Below, in pieces: positions 1-9,055 of a DNA stretch of 64,000 nucleotides. Made by a program: the position numbers and the translations under genes. How positions within the stretch are numbered: position 1 is the first letter of the stretch; every line of letters starts with the position of its first letter. The DNA comes from Bacteroides fragilis. GTDB lineage: Bacteria > Bacteroidota > Bacteroidia > Bacteroidales > Bacteroidaceae. The notes under the pieces were generated by a model. The model worked only from the letters and a program-made list of their open reading frames with translations. It did not search any database and had not been told where the DNA came from. The stretch is from assembly GCF_019583405.1 (NCBI RefSeq), contig NZ_SZUU01000001.1, forward strand, positions 496,001-560,000. The letters run 5' to 3'.

Positions 1-1
1 T

Positions 2-661
2 TATGGGCGTGCACGTGGTTTCAAGGGCACTTTCCTGATTGAACCGAAACCCATGGAACCGACAAAGCATCAGTATGATGTCGATACAGAGACAGTTATT
101 GGCTTCCTGAAGGCTCACGGACTGGATCAAGACTTCAAGGTGAATATCGAAGTGAATCATGCCACCCTTGCGGGACATACGTTCGAACATGAACTGGCGG
201 TGGCCGTAGACAACGGAATGTTGGGATCTATCGACGCAAACCGCGGCGATTATCAGAACGGATGGGATACGGATCAATTTCCGATTGACAACTTCGAACT
301 GACACAAGCCATGATGCAGATTATCCGTAACGACGGATTGGGTAACGGCGGTACAAACTTCGATGCCAAAACTCGCCGGAACTCTACTGACCCGGAAGAT
401 ATCTTTATCGCACATATTGCCGGAATGGATGCCATGGCACGTGCCTTGGAAAGCGCAGCCAATCTGCTCAACGAGTCACCTTACCAGAAAATGTTGTCCG
501 ACCGTTATGCCTCGTTCGATGCGGGCAAAGGCAAGGAGTTCGAAGAAGGAAAACTCAGCCTGGAGGAACTGGTTGCTTATGCCAAAGCCAACGGAGAACC
601 GAAGCAGACCAGCGGCCAACAGGAACTGTATGAAGCACTCGTTAATATCTACTCATTATAA
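2..661 (+). CDS. xylA: Xylose isomerase, C-terminal half (cut by window start)
   Basis: The reading frame is open from base 2, so the gene begins upstream of the window; about 219 residues remain of a protein that is usually near 438. The visible part opens with [19 protein letters not shown], a stretch characteristic of class II xylose isomerases, followed by [19 protein letters not shown], which carries metal-site residues. The enzyme converts D-xylose to D-xylulose in the cytoplasm. The xylose transporter follows 65 bp downstream on the same strand, which fits a xylose operon; a xylulokinase gene would be expected upstream, outside the window. An internal ATG at 53 is not the true start. 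Confidence 0.95.
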   Translation, partial: YGRARGFKGTFLIEPKPMEPTKHQYDVDTETVIGFLKAHGLDQDFKVNIEVNHATLAGHTFEHELAVAVDNGMLGSIDANRGDYQNGWDTDQFPIDNFELTQAMMQIIRNDGLGNGGTNFDAKTRRNSTDPEDIFIAHIAGMDAMARALESAANLLNESPYQKMLSDRYASFDAGKGKEFEEGKLSLEELVAYAKANGEPKQTSGQQELYEALVNIYSL

Positions 662-672
662 GTCCGTATTTC

Positions 673-705
673 ACGGTCTGCAGGCTCTTGTTGCCTGCAG
701 ACCGT
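673..705 (+). terminator. Intercistronic hairpin between xylA and xylE
   Basis: A perfect 12-bp stem (acggtctgcagg / cctgcagaccgt) closes a 9-nt loop. No T-run follows, so a role as an mRNA-processing or 3'-end-stabilising structure, or a leaky attenuator inside the xyl operon, is more likely than full termination. The structure is seen directly; the role is inferred. Confidence 0.7.
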
Positions 706-726
706 AATTCAAAAAAAGCTAATGCC

Positions 727-2175
727 ATGAATCATACCAACGAGGGTAGCAAGCTCTACCTGTATTCCATTACATCGGTAGCCATCCTGGGCGGATTGCT
801 GTTCGGCTATGATACCGCTGTAATTTCAGGAGCTGAGAAAGGGCTCGAAGCCTTCTTCCTCACAGCCACAGATTTTCAATACGACAAAGTGATGCACGGC
901 ATCACCTCCTCGAGTGCACTGATCGGTTGCGTCTTGGGTGGTGCATTGTCCGGCATCTTCGCTTCACGGCTGGGACGCCGCAACTCACTACGGCTGGCCG
1001 CCGTACTTTTCTTCCTTTCGGCACTGGGGTCTTATTATCCTGAATTCCTGTTCTTTGAATATGGGGAGGCTAATATGAACCTGCTTATCACCTTTAATCT
1101 CTACCGCATTCTGGGAGGCATCGGAGTGGGACTGGCGTCCGCTGTTTGTCCCATGTATATTGCCGAGATAGCTCCCTCTAACATTCGCGGTACGCTGGTG
1201 TCGTGCAATCAGTTTGCCATAATCTTCGGCATGCTTGTGGTTTACTTTGTAAACTACCTGATCTTGGGCGACCACCAGAATCCTGTTATCCTGAAAGATG
1301 CTGCCGGCACACTTTCTGTAAGTAGCGAGTCGGATATGTGGACTGTTACCGAAGGATGGCGCTATATGTTCGGTTCCGAAGCCTTTCCGGCAGCTTTCTT
1401 CGGCATGTTACTCTTCTTCGTACCCAAAACTCCCCGTTATCTGGTGATGATTGATCAGGATCAGAAGGCTTATTCCATTCTCAAAAAAGTGAACGGAGCC
1501 ACAAAAGCACAAGAGATTCTTGCCGAAATAAAAGCCACTTCGCAGGAAAAGACAGAGAAGCTGTTCACCTACGGTGCGGCGGTGATTGTTATCGGTATTC
1601 TGCTTTCTGTCTTCCAGCAAGCCATCGGCATCAACGCCGTGCTCTATTATGCGCCGCGAATATTCGAAAATGCCGGTGCCGAAGGCGGAGGAATGATGCA
1701 AACCGTCATCATGGGCATTATCAATATAGTCTTTACACTGATAGCTATCTTCACCGTCGACCGTTTCGGACGGAAACCGTTGCTTATCATCGGTTCCGTC
1801 GGTATGGCTGTCGGAGCCTTTGCAGTCGCCTTGTGTGACAGTATGGGCATCAAGGGGATACTTCCCGTACTGTCGGTCATTGTATATGCAGCTTTCTTCA
1901 TGATGTCATGGGGGCCCATCTGTTGGGTACTGATATCCGAAATCTTTCCCAACACCATCCGTGGCAAAGCGGTGGCCATTGCTGTGGCATTTCAATGGAT
2001 ATTCAACTACATTGTTTCATCTACGTTCCCCGCGCTCTATGATTTCAGTCCGATGTTTGCCTACAGTCTTTACGGTATCATTTGTGTGCTTGCCGCCCTC
2101 TTCGTATGGCGTTGGGTGCCGGAGACCAAAGGAAAAACATTGGAGGATATGAGCAAACTTTGGAAGAAGCGTTAA
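727..2175 (+). CDS. xylE: D-xylose/H+ symporter (MFS sugar porter)
   Basis: A 482-residue sugar porter of the major facilitator superfamily with twelve predicted membrane segments. Signature pieces are LLFGYDTAVISGAEKGL in TM1, SRLGRRNSLR in the TM2-3 loop, the RILGGIGVGLASAVCPMYIAEIAPSNIRG region, QQAIGINAVLYYAPRIFE in TM7, DRFGRKPLL, and the terminal VPETKGKTLE. These are diagnostic of XylE/GLUT-type carriers. ATG 727 is preferred because MNHTNEGSK leads straight into TM1; the upstream start at 688 would fall in the intercistronic hairpin. It imports xylose for the isomerase encoded just upstream. Confidence 0.92.
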   Translation: MNHTNEGSKLYLYSITSVAILGGLLFGYDTAVISGAEKGLEAFFLTATDFQYDKVMHGITSSSALIGCVLGGALSGIFASRLGRRNSLRLAAVLFFLSALGSYYPEFLFFEYGEANMNLLITFNLYRILGGIGVGLASAVCPMYIAEIAPSNIRGTLVSCNQFAIIFGMLVVYFVNYLILGDHQNPVILKDAAGTLSVSSESDMWTVTEGWRYMFGSEAFPAAFFGMLLFFVPKTPRYLVMIDQDQKAYSILKKVNGATKAQEILAEIKATSQEKTEKLFTYGAAVIVIGILLSVFQQAIGINAVLYYAPRIFENAGAEGGGMMQTVIMGIINIVFTLIAIFTVDRFGRKPLLIIGSVGMAVGAFAVALCDSMGIKGILPVLSVIVYAAFFMMSWGPICWVLISEIFPNTIRGKAVAIAVAFQWIFNYIVSSTFPALYDFSPMFAYSLYGIICVLAALFVWRWVPETKGKTLEDMSKLWKKR

Positions 2176-2307
2176 CCGGAGTAAATCTTACGTCATTCCA
2201 CATTGAAAGCAAATCGAAGTAAATGCCGACCGAATGCAGCATATACATCCTTTTGGCTAACATGCACTTCTTCAGAATCCGGTAAACCGGAAGCGTAGCA
2301 AACCATA

Positions 2308-2360
2308 GTCGGTAGTTTCACCCCTTTCAGAAGCAAGCTGAAAGGGGTGGAGCTACCGAC
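2308..2360 (+). terminator. Long stem-loop downstream of xylE
   Basis: Two 23-nt arms (2308-2330 and 2338-2360) pair along their whole length if two G-U wobbles are allowed, around the loop aagcaag, and a short T-run follows (tttta). It may terminate the xyl operon or be a dispersed palindromic repeat; its agctacc core recurs in the inverted repeat at 16655-16732. Confidence 0.7.
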
Positions 2361-2420
2361 TTTTAGATGAATTAAAGTAAGCAAACGGGCAAAAAGCTTA
2401 CTTCATCCACTCATTAAGGC

Positions 2421-2445
2421 GTAACCATCCGGTCCGGATGGTTAC
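2421..2445. repeat. 25-bp perfect palindrome in the xylE 3' region
   Basis: Arms gtaaccatccgg and ccggatggttac flank a single central T. The spacing is too tight for a good RNA hairpin and better suits a dimeric DNA-binding site or a palindromic repeat. The rest of the 555-bp gap (2176-2730) shows the flanking hairpins but no gene. Confidence 0.6.
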
Positions 2446-2595
2446 TACATATGCTCCGTATGGTCTAATGATATCGAATGGGAGCAAAAACGAGGACGAT
2501 ATTTCTCTATTTGGTTATATCCGTACGATAGAAATAAAATAGAAGAATGATTACTGTTTACTCTATTTACTTATCATAGAGATATTAAAAAAAAG

Positions 2596-2637
2596 AATCC
2601 ACCTATATATATTTCAGTAAATACATATAGATGGATT
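2596..2637 (-). terminator. Terminator for the phosphodiesterase gene
   Basis: Arms of 13 nt (aatccacctatat / atatagatggatt) pair on the minus-strand transcript with one G-U wobble, and a T-rich run follows on that strand (8 T after one C). It lies about 95 bp past the stop codon of the minus-strand gene ending at 2731. Confidence 0.7.
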
Positions 2638-2730
2638 TCCTTTTTAAAAACACTGATTCAAATTGCAGACGATTTTTTTAGTCATCTTGCCCGATGGACG
2701 GAAAGATGCGATTTTACACGCAATAAATTA

Positions 2731-3939
2731 TCAAAAAGACACATCTTTCAGAATGTCTTTTATTCTTTCGAACTGTCCATCTGTCTTCTCCGGAGTAATT
2801 TTCAATAAATGGGCCAACAGCGGGTAGATATCCACATTGACAAATCCCTTCGATTCATACCCTGCCTTGAAGTCGGGACCACAGGCACGAAACATTACCT
2901 GCATATCCGGACTTTGCGGAAAATATCCATGAGCACCTTTCAAGGCACGCGGTACATCGGTAAATTGCCATCCTAACTCGGGAGCCACTACAATATCACC
3001 GATACGGTCACTGCTTCCATAGTTTAATTCGGCAGGAATCTCCTCCTTTTTCCACACATGAATATGGGGCACATCTTTCAAGGCATGGTATACCGAGTCA
3101 CGGTATTCCGGTTTTGTGAAGATAGAGGTCGGAGTCCGTCCATCCACAGCCTCACACCATTCCGGACGCAGATACTTATTCATGTCTACCACGCGGTCAT
3201 CACTGATCTCGGTCATTCCATGATCGGCGGTGACAATCAGGTTAACATCCTTACCGAAAGGAAGCGATGCAATTCCCTGCCGTAACATTCCGATCAAACT
3301 ATCCATACGGTGTACAATGGCAGCAGCTTCTACACTACGGGTACCATGATGATGGGTGACTCCATCCGGCTCTTCAAAGTAAAGCATAACGAGACGGGGA
3401 CGTTCCGCTTCCGGCTTTTTCAGAAGAGCGACGGTCGAATCCACCCGCTGTTCAAAAGTAAGACGGGGTTTTTCGGCATATTCCCGGTAGTAAGTAGGAT
3501 AACCGCCTTTGATGGCAATATCCGAACCAACCCAATAAATATTTCCTGTCTTCACTCCCTGTTTTTGAGCCGTAATCCAGATCGGTTCACCCAGATAATA
3601 GTCGGGATTGTTTCGTGTGGCAGGATCTCCCATGGAGTATTGCCGATGCCGTTTTACATCCCAGAAAGTGTTGTTGATAATACCGTTGTGGTCAGGCACC
3701 AATCCCGTAGCCAATGTATAATGGTTGGGGAAAGTAGATGCAGGATAGGAGGGGAGCATAGTTGCTTTAACCCCTTCGCGGGCCATCTGGTTCAGGTTAG
3801 GGGTATCATACATTGCCGGATAATCCCAGCGGAAGGCATCCAATGAAACAATTACGGTGTAATGCGGAGCCTTGTCCTGCGCTGCTAAAGTAAAAATAAA
3901 GAAGACATAGCAGCAGAAAGAAATAATAAATTTACGCAT
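2731..3939 (-). CDS. Ectonucleotide pyrophosphatase/phosphodiesterase-like protein (alkaline phosphatase superfamily)
   Basis: About 402 residues with an N-terminal signal peptide (MRKFIISFCCYVFFIFTLAA), so probably periplasmic. Type I phosphodiesterase/nucleotide pyrophosphatase motifs occur in order: VIVSLDAFRWD with the first metal Asp, PSYPASTFPNHYTL with the nucleophilic Thr, EEPDGVTHHHG, VTADHGMTEIS, and AHGYFPQS near the C-terminus. These proteins hydrolyse phosphodiester or pyrophosphate bonds of nucleotides or lipids; the substrate here is unknown. The ATG at 3939 is preferred over 3966, because the upstream ATG lies on the -7 promoter element (3963-3970) and would add nine residues before the signal peptide. 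Confidence 0.85.
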   Translation of the reverse strand: MRKFIISFCCYVFFIFTLAAQDKAPHYTVIVSLDAFRWDYPAMYDTPNLNQMAREGVKATMLPSYPASTFPNHYTLATGLVPDHNGIINNTFWDVKRHRQYSMGDPATRNNPDYYLGEPIWITAQKQGVKTGNIYWVGSDIAIKGGYPTYYREYAEKPRLTFEQRVDSTVALLKKPEAERPRLVMLYFEEPDGVTHHHGTRSVEAAAIVHRMDSLIGMLRQGIASLPFGKDVNLIVTADHGMTEISDDRVVDMNKYLRPEWCEAVDGRTPTSIFTKPEYRDSVYHALKDVPHIHVWKKEEIPAELNYGSSDRIGDIVVAPELGWQFTDVPRALKGAHGYFPQSPDMQVMFRACGPDFKAGYESKGFVNVDIYPLLAHLLKITPEKTDGQFERIKDILKDVSF

Positions 3940-3962
3940 ACTCTTGATAGTTGTTATGAAAT

Positions 3963-3970
3963 GCAAAGGT
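3963..3970 (-). promoter_or_regulatory. -7 element TACCTTTG, phosphodiesterase gene
   Basis: Matches the Bacteroides -7 consensus TAnnTTTG about 24 bp before the ATG at 3939. It is one half of a divergent pair with 4012-4019. Confidence 0.6.
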
Positions 3971-4011
3971 ATAAAATTATATGAAAGCTGTCCGGTTATA
4001 AAGATAAAGCT

Positions 4012-4019
4012 TACCTTTG
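4012..4019 (+). promoter_or_regulatory. -7 element TACCTTTG, GNAT-nitrilase gene
   Basis: An exact TAnnTTTG match 25 bp upstream of the ATG at 4045, divergent from the motif at 3963-3970. No clear -33 TTTG is seen. Confidence 0.6.
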
Positions 4020-4044
4020 CAATGTTTTTTTAATACAAGTTACT

Positions 4045-5586
4045 ATGGATTATCCTCATAAAATCAATAAGGTACAGATCCGTAACCTCCAGATTGAAGA
4101 TTACGCTCAATTATCCCAATCGTTTACACGTGTATATTCGGACGGAAGCGATGTCTTCTGGACACACGGACAGATTGAGAAACTAATCAAGATTTTCCCC
4201 GAAGGGCAGATTGTAACCGTAGTCGACGAGAAGATCGTTGGCTGTGCACTCTCTATCATTGTAGATTACGATAAAGTGAAGAACGACCACACTTATGCCC
4301 AAGTCACAGGAAAGGAGACTTTCAATACCCACACAGCCCAAGGAAATATCCTATATGGCATCGAGGTCTTTATTCATCCCGAATATCGCGGATTACGGTT
4401 GGCACGGCGCATGTACGAATATCGCAAAGAACTTTGCGAAACGCTTAACCTGAAAGCGATCATGTTTGGCGGACGTATTCCGAATTACCATAAATATGCT
4501 GACAAGATGCGTCCCAAAGAGTATATTGACCGTGTACGCCAGCGGGAAATCTACGACCCGGTGCTCACTTTTCAACTTTCCAATGATTTCCACGTTCGGA
4601 AGGTGATGACCAATTATCTGCCGAATGATGAAGAATCCAAACATTATGCTTGCCTGTTGCAGTGGGACAACATTTACTACCAGCCCCCTACACAGGAATA
4701 CCTCGCTCCCAAAACGACGGTTCGCGTAGGATTGGTGCAATGGCAGATGCGCAGTTACAAAACTTTGGACGACCTTTTCGAACAAGTAGAATTTTTCGTT
4801 GATGCCGTATCCGACTATAAAAGCGACTTTGTGCTTTTCCCCGAATACTTTAATGCGCCACTGATGTCAAAGTACAATGATAAAGGCGAATCACAAGCTA
4901 TCCGCGGACTGGCCCAATATACCGAGGAAATCCGTGACCGATTTATCAATCTGGCAATCAGCTACAATATCAATATCATTACGGGCAGCATGCCGCTAAT
5001 AAAAGAGGACGGACTGTTGTACAACGCCGGTTTCCTCTGCCGGCGTGACGGAACTTACGAAATGTATGAAAAGCTTCATGTCACTCCGGACGAGATAAAG
5101 AGCTGGGGACTGAGCGGGGGCAAACAGTTGAAAACATTCGAAACAGACTGTGCCAAGATCGGCATATTGATTTGTTATGATGTAGAGTTTCCCGAACTTT
5201 CCCGCCTGATGGCCGACCAGGGAATGCAGATTCTGTTTGTGCCGTTCCTCACCGATACTCAAAATGCTTATTCACGTGTACGGGTCTGCGCACAGGCACG
5301 TGCCATTGAGAACGAATGTTTTGTTGTAATAGCCGGCAGCGTAGGCAATCTTCCCCGTGTACATAACATGGACATTCAGTATGCCCAGTCTGGGGTATTT
5401 ACACCTTGCGACTTTGCCTTCCCGACGGACGGAAAGCGCGCCGAAGCCACTCCGAATACGGAAATGATCCTGGTTTCGGACGTAGATCTCGACTTGCTGA
5501 ACGAATTGCATACTTATGGCAGTGTACGTAACCTGAAAGATCGCCGGAACGATGTATACGAAGTGAGATTTAAGAAGCCGCAATAG
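4045..5586 (+). CDS. GNAT acetyltransferase-carbon-nitrogen hydrolase fusion
   Basis: 513 residues with two domains. Residues about 10-210 form a GNAT-type N-acetyltransferase (HPEYRGLRLARRMYEYR resembles the acetyl-CoA-binding motif). Residues about 225-505 form a nitrilase-superfamily hydrolase whose Glu-Lys-Cys triad is visible in FVLFPEYFNAP, YEKLHVTPDE and IGILICYDVEFPELSR. The fusion occurs widely in Bacteroidetes and some other bacteria. Plausible activity is hydrolysis of an amide or nitrile after or alongside acyl transfer, but the substrate cannot be read from sequence. No signal peptide is present, so it is cytoplasmic. A single gene with its own promoter. Confidence 0.88.
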   Translation: MDYPHKINKVQIRNLQIEDYAQLSQSFTRVYSDGSDVFWTHGQIEKLIKIFPEGQIVTVVDEKIVGCALSIIVDYDKVKNDHTYAQVTGKETFNTHTAQGNILYGIEVFIHPEYRGLRLARRMYEYRKELCETLNLKAIMFGGRIPNYHKYADKMRPKEYIDRVRQREIYDPVLTFQLSNDFHVRKVMTNYLPNDEESKHYACLLQWDNIYYQPPTQEYLAPKTTVRVGLVQWQMRSYKTLDDLFEQVEFFVDAVSDYKSDFVLFPEYFNAPLMSKYNDKGESQAIRGLAQYTEEIRDRFINLAISYNINIITGSMPLIKEDGLLYNAGFLCRRDGTYEMYEKLHVTPDEIKSWGLSGGKQLKTFETDCAKIGILICYDVEFPELSRLMADQGMQILFVPFLTDTQNAYSRVRVCAQARAIENECFVVIAGSVGNLPRVHNMDIQYAQSGVFTPCDFAFPTDGKRAEATPNTEMILVSDVDLDLLNELHTYGSVRNLKDRRNDVYEVRFKKPQ

Positions 5587-5701
5587 ATTTTGTCTATTAT
5601 CCGATAGATATTATAAATCGTTAAACTTTGGTAGCAAACAAAGATTCTGATAGCTTTGTTTCCGAAATGAATCGTTTAATAACTTCTAAAATAAGAAAAT
5701 T

Positions 5702-6334
5702 ATGAGATCATTAATTGGAAAACAAGCGCCGAAATTTGATGCCACGGCCGTAATCAATGGGCATGAAATCGTTCAGGACTTCTCGTTGGATCAGTATAAA
5801 GGGAAAAAGTATGTAGTATTCTTCTTCTATCCGATGGACTTTACTTTTGTATGCCCCACCGAACTGCACGCATTTCAGGAAAAGCTCGACGAGTTTGAAA
5901 AACGGAACGTAGCTGTGGTAGGTTGCTCGGTCGACTCTGAATATTCTCACTTCTCCTGGTTGCAGATGCCCAAGAGCAAGGGAGGTATCCAAGGCGTGAA
6001 GTATCCTATTGTGTCCGACTTTTCTAAATCAATCTCTGAAAGTTACGGAGTACTGGCCGGAAGCTATGCTCCCGATGAAAATGGCAATTGGGTATGCGAA
6101 GGGGCACCGGTGGCTTTCCGCGGTCTGTTCCTGATTGACAAAGAAGGTGTAGTGAGACATTGTGTCATCAACGACTTACCATTGGGACGTAACGTAGATG
6201 AAGTACTGCGTATGGTGGATGCCTTGCAACATTTTGAAGAGTATGGCGAGGTTTGTCCGGCCAATTGGTCGAAAGGTAAAGATGCCATGAAAGCAACCGA
6301 AGACGGAGTGGCCAGCTATCTGAGTAAACATTAA
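5702..6334 (+). CDS. Typical 2-Cys peroxiredoxin (AhpC/Prx1 type)
   Basis: 210 residues. The peroxidatic site FFYPMDFTFVCPTELHAFQ and the C-terminal resolving cysteine in EYGEVCPANW identify a typical 2-Cys peroxiredoxin, which reduces hydrogen peroxide and organic peroxides. No ahpF-type reductase is adjacent, so electrons presumably come from thioredoxin or a distant reductase. The symbol ahpC is withheld because a second ahpCF locus is usual in Bacteroides. The cytochrome c peroxidase at 6863-8254 makes this a small peroxide-defence neighbourhood. Confidence 0.9.
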   Translation: MRSLIGKQAPKFDATAVINGHEIVQDFSLDQYKGKKYVVFFFYPMDFTFVCPTELHAFQEKLDEFEKRNVAVVGCSVDSEYSHFSWLQMPKSKGGIQGVKYPIVSDFSKSISESYGVLAGSYAPDENGNWVCEGAPVAFRGLFLIDKEGVVRHCVINDLPLGRNVDEVLRMVDALQHFEEYGEVCPANWSKGKDAMKATEDGVASYLSKH

Positions 6335-6354
6335 TAGAGACACATCTGTAAGAA

Positions 6355-6388
6355 AAAAGGGCGTTTATTGAAAAATAAATGCCCTTTT
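6355..6388 (+). terminator. Terminator after the peroxiredoxin gene
   Basis: A perfect 13-bp stem (aaaagggcgttta / taaatgccctttt) with an 8-nt loop, 21 bp after the stop codon; the 3' arm ends in a T-run. Confidence 0.85.
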
Positions 6389-6544
6389 ATAGTTGATAAT
6401 CCAAATATTATGGCGTTCTTTGCTGCCGAAAACAATTGATCGTTTTATTTTACTCTATTTTCTACTGAATCAGTCGAATCCGGATCTAATCTCAAACTTC
6501 TGTTGTTTCTAAATTTATTTATCAATTTTTATTTTTTTTATTTT

Positions 6545-6790
6545 ATGAACATGTACATTGGAAACCTTAGCTATCGTGTTAAGGAAGCAGATTTGAGACA
6601 AGTAATGGAAGAGTACGGAACAGTTGATTCAGTAAAACTGATCACCGACCGCGAGACTCGTAAATCTAAAGGATTCGCATTCGTTGAAATGCCGAACGAC
6701 GACGAAGCAAAAAATGTTATCGCTGAGTTGAACGGTGCTGAATACGAAGGCCGTCAGATGGTTGTTAAAGAAGCCCTGCCTCGTAACTAA
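6545..6790 (+). CDS. Small RRM-type RNA-binding protein
   Basis: About 81 residues forming a single RNA recognition motif: RNP2 is MYIGNL near the start and RNP1 is KGFAFVEM in the middle. Such one-domain RRM proteins are common in Bacteroides and bind single-stranded RNA post-transcriptionally. Start ATG 6545 (MNMYIGN) is chosen; the longer frame upstream encodes an unlikely Phe-rich tail from the T-rich leader. The 155-nt leader ending in a long T-rich stretch could regulate translation, as for cold-shock proteins, but this is inference. Its own terminator follows. Confidence 0.9.
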   Translation: MNMYIGNLSYRVKEADLRQVMEEYGTVDSVKLITDRETRKSKGFAFVEMPNDDEAKNVIAELNGAEYEGRQMVVKEALPRN

Positions 6791-6812
6791 TCCATTTATA
6801 GCATAAAACTAA

Positions 6813-6840
6813 AAAGGATACTCTGCAAAGAGTATCCTTT
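6813..6840 (+). terminator. Bidirectional terminator after the RRM gene
   Basis: A perfect 12-bp stem (aaaggatactct / agagtatccttt) with the tetraloop gcaa; A-rich on the left and T-rich on the right. It sits between the RRM gene and the convergent cytochrome c peroxidase gene and can serve both. Confidence 0.88.
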
Positions 6841-6862
6841 TCTTGTTTTTATCCGGCAGACA

Positions 6863-8254
6863 TTACAATGCCTTGCTCTGATTATCATTGGTCAGTGGTT
6901 TACCTTTATACTCTCCGGTCAGTGTTTCCAGGAAAGCTACTATTTTATTCAGTTCATCTTCCGGCAGATTCTTGTCTACCTGATATTTGGCCATATAATC
7001 CACGGCCTCCTTCATTGTTTTCATGCTACCGTCATGAAAGTAGGGAGCCGTCAGGGCAATGTTTCTTAAACCGGGAACTTTGAAACGATGTTTATCACGA
7101 TCATTTTGGGTCTGTTTGAAGCGTCCGTTATCTTCTTCTGTCAATTCAATGCCACGATCTGCAAAATAATCTCTTTTCACACCCATTAACTCGTAAGACT
7201 GACCACCCAAAGTTTCACCTACATGGCAAGTAGCACAATCGTATTTCTTAAACAATTCGTATCCGGCAAGTTCCATATCGTTAATAGCAGTCTTTTCACC
7301 TTTCAGATAAAGGTCGAAACGAGAATTGGGAGTGAGCAATGTCTTTTCGAACTCTTCGATAGCGTCAGTGATATTCTTTTCCGAATATCCGTCGGGATAT
7401 ACAGCTAAAAAGGCTTTGGTGAAATTAGCGTCCTGTTCGAGTTTTGCAATGATTTCGTCAAAAGACTGGCAAGCCATCTCGACCGGATTCAACGGAGGAC
7501 CGGCAGCCTGCTCGGCAAGTGTTCCGGCACGTCCGTCCCAGAACTGCACGAAGTTGTAGGCAGCATTGTATACCGTCGGAGCATTCACACCTCCGAATTG
7601 TCCACCTACACCTTCTGAATATTGCTTGTTGTCTACCCCTCCCGTATTCAATCCATGGCATGATGCACATGAAACGGTGTTGTCGGCCGAAAGGCGAGTA
7701 TCGTGATAAAGCATATCTCCCAAAATCACTTTACGCATATCTACCGGAATGGAATCAGCGATGGGACGCACCGGTTCGTTAGCAAATTCGGATGAAGCCA
7801 GCCCGTTAGCATAATGTGCCAGACGGTGTTGTTTCGCCCACGCCATAGCCATTTCCTTTTTAGCATCTGTCACACTGGCTCCCCAGTGTACCATATAGTA
7901 GGCATGTTTGGGCATTGTTCCGTCCATGATCACTTTCTCTACTTTGGCTAAAGCCACTTTTCCTACAGGCTTACCGGCTTTTAAGGCTTCAGCCATTTCG
8001 GTTATGTCAAAAGCGCGATAACCTTGTTCCACGTCCTTCTGAACCATTCCGCCGGCAACAGGCCAGCTTGCATAAAAAGGAAGATCCGGACTACCCGAAT
8101 GGCATTGCAGGCAGCCACCGGAAGTAATGATCTCTTGCATCTGAGCGTCAGCGGCAAGCTCTTTTGACGGAGCCTGATTTACGACGCGGTAAGTGATAGC
8201 CAAAGCTCCGACCGTCACCAGTAATGCGATGATAAATTTTGTACTTTTCTTCAT
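6863..8254 (-). CDS. Di-haem cytochrome c peroxidase with an extra N-terminal haem domain
   Basis: 463 residues with an N-terminal membrane anchor or signal sequence. Three c-type haem sites are visible: CLQCH at residues 48-52 in an N-terminal haem-binding domain, then CASCH and CATCH in the MauG/CCP-type di-haem peroxidase core. Other core motifs are LGDMLYHDTRLSADNTVSC and FKVPGLRNIALTAPYFHDG. It reduces hydrogen peroxide in the periplasm with electrons from the respiratory chain. It is followed, 15 bp further along the minus-strand map order, by the CcsA and ResB genes that would mature its haems, a strong functional association. Confidence 0.9.
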   Translation of the reverse strand: MKKSTKFIIALLVTVGALAITYRVVNQAPSKELAADAQMQEIITSGGCLQCHSGSPDLPFYASWPVAGGMVQKDVEQGYRAFDITEMAEALKAGKPVGKVALAKVEKVIMDGTMPKHAYYMVHWGASVTDAKKEMAMAWAKQHRLAHYANGLASSEFANEPVRPIADSIPVDMRKVILGDMLYHDTRLSADNTVSCASCHGLNTGGVDNKQYSEGVGGQFGGVNAPTVYNAAYNFVQFWDGRAGTLAEQAAGPPLNPVEMACQSFDEIIAKLEQDANFTKAFLAVYPDGYSEKNITDAIEEFEKTLLTPNSRFDLYLKGEKTAINDMELAGYELFKKYDCATCHVGETLGGQSYELMGVKRDYFADRGIELTEEDNGRFKQTQNDRDKHRFKVPGLRNIALTAPYFHDGSMKTMKEAVDYMAKYQVDKNLPEDELNKIVAFLETLTGEYKGKPLTNDNQSKAL

Positions 8255-8269
8255 TGTGCATTCTTTTAG

Positions 8270-9055
8270 TTAATTATTACGATTATATAAATGTACACTT
8301 TGTTGAGCCGAAGGCAAATAATTTACTCCATACCAACACATCTGCAAAGCCAAAAAGGAGAAAATAAGTATGACATACAGCATCTTTTTACGAAGCCTGT
8401 CCCGTAAACGCAGGTGCATATATAATAGGTATCCCATCCAGGTAACCACTGCCCAGGTCTCTTTGGGATCCCAACTCCAATAATTTCCCCAGGCCTCCTT
8501 TGCCCATAAAGATCCAAGAAGCATGCCGATCGATAAAAAAGCCACACCAGAATAGACCAGATTATCTGCTGTCACCAAATATTCTTCTTTGTGGTGTACA
8601 AGCCCGCAAATAGCAATAATGAAAGCACATCCCAATACAGAGTAGGAGAACATATAAACTGTGACATGGGGAATAAACCAGACACTTTGCAAAGCCGGCA
8701 TAAGTGATTGGTCATGTATCTCGGGCTTCAGCAAATTGATGATAACAAAGACAGTGGACAGCAGAGTGGAGAAAGAAAGTATCCATCGATATTTCCAGCG
8801 AATATACGTCAACAGCCCGGCAATCCCCATAAAAAAGGAATACCACAAACGGGTTTCACCCATAGTGCGAAGAGGAGGGCGTTGCAGAGATATCCATAGC
8901 CCGGCAATGAATATCCCCAGACAAGTAATTCCTGCTACAGTCAGTACAATAGCTATTTTGCTTTGTCCCGATGAACGAAGTGCCGATATGGCCCCAATAA
9001 GCCAAAGGCAGACGGAGACGGTTGCAAACAGATAGAAGTTATCCCAGGTTATCAT
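8270..9055 (-). CDS. ccsA: Cytochrome c biogenesis protein CcsA/ResC-like
   Basis: 261 residues and about eight hydrophobic segments. The WWD-type haem-handling motif is visible as WGNYWSWDPKETWA, with conserved histidines around it (FIPHVTVYMFSYS). It is the integral-membrane half of the system II haem lyase that attaches haem to CXXCH apocytochromes outside the membrane. Its start overlaps the end of the ResB-like gene by 4 bp, which suggests translational coupling. The cytochrome c peroxidase gene follows directly. Confidence 0.88.
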   Translation of the reverse strand: MITWDNFYLFATVSVCLWLIGAISALRSSGQSKIAIVLTVAGITCLGIFIAGLWISLQRPPLRTMGETRLWYSFFMGIAGLLTYIRWKYRWILSFSTLLSTVFVIINLLKPEIHDQSLMPALQSVWFIPHVTVYMFSYSVLGCAFIIAICGLVHHKEEYLVTADNLVYSGVAFLSIGMLLGSLWAKEAWGNYWSWDPKETWAVVTWMGYLLYMHLRLRDRLRKKMLYVILIFSFLALQMCWYGVNYLPSAQQSVHLYNRNN

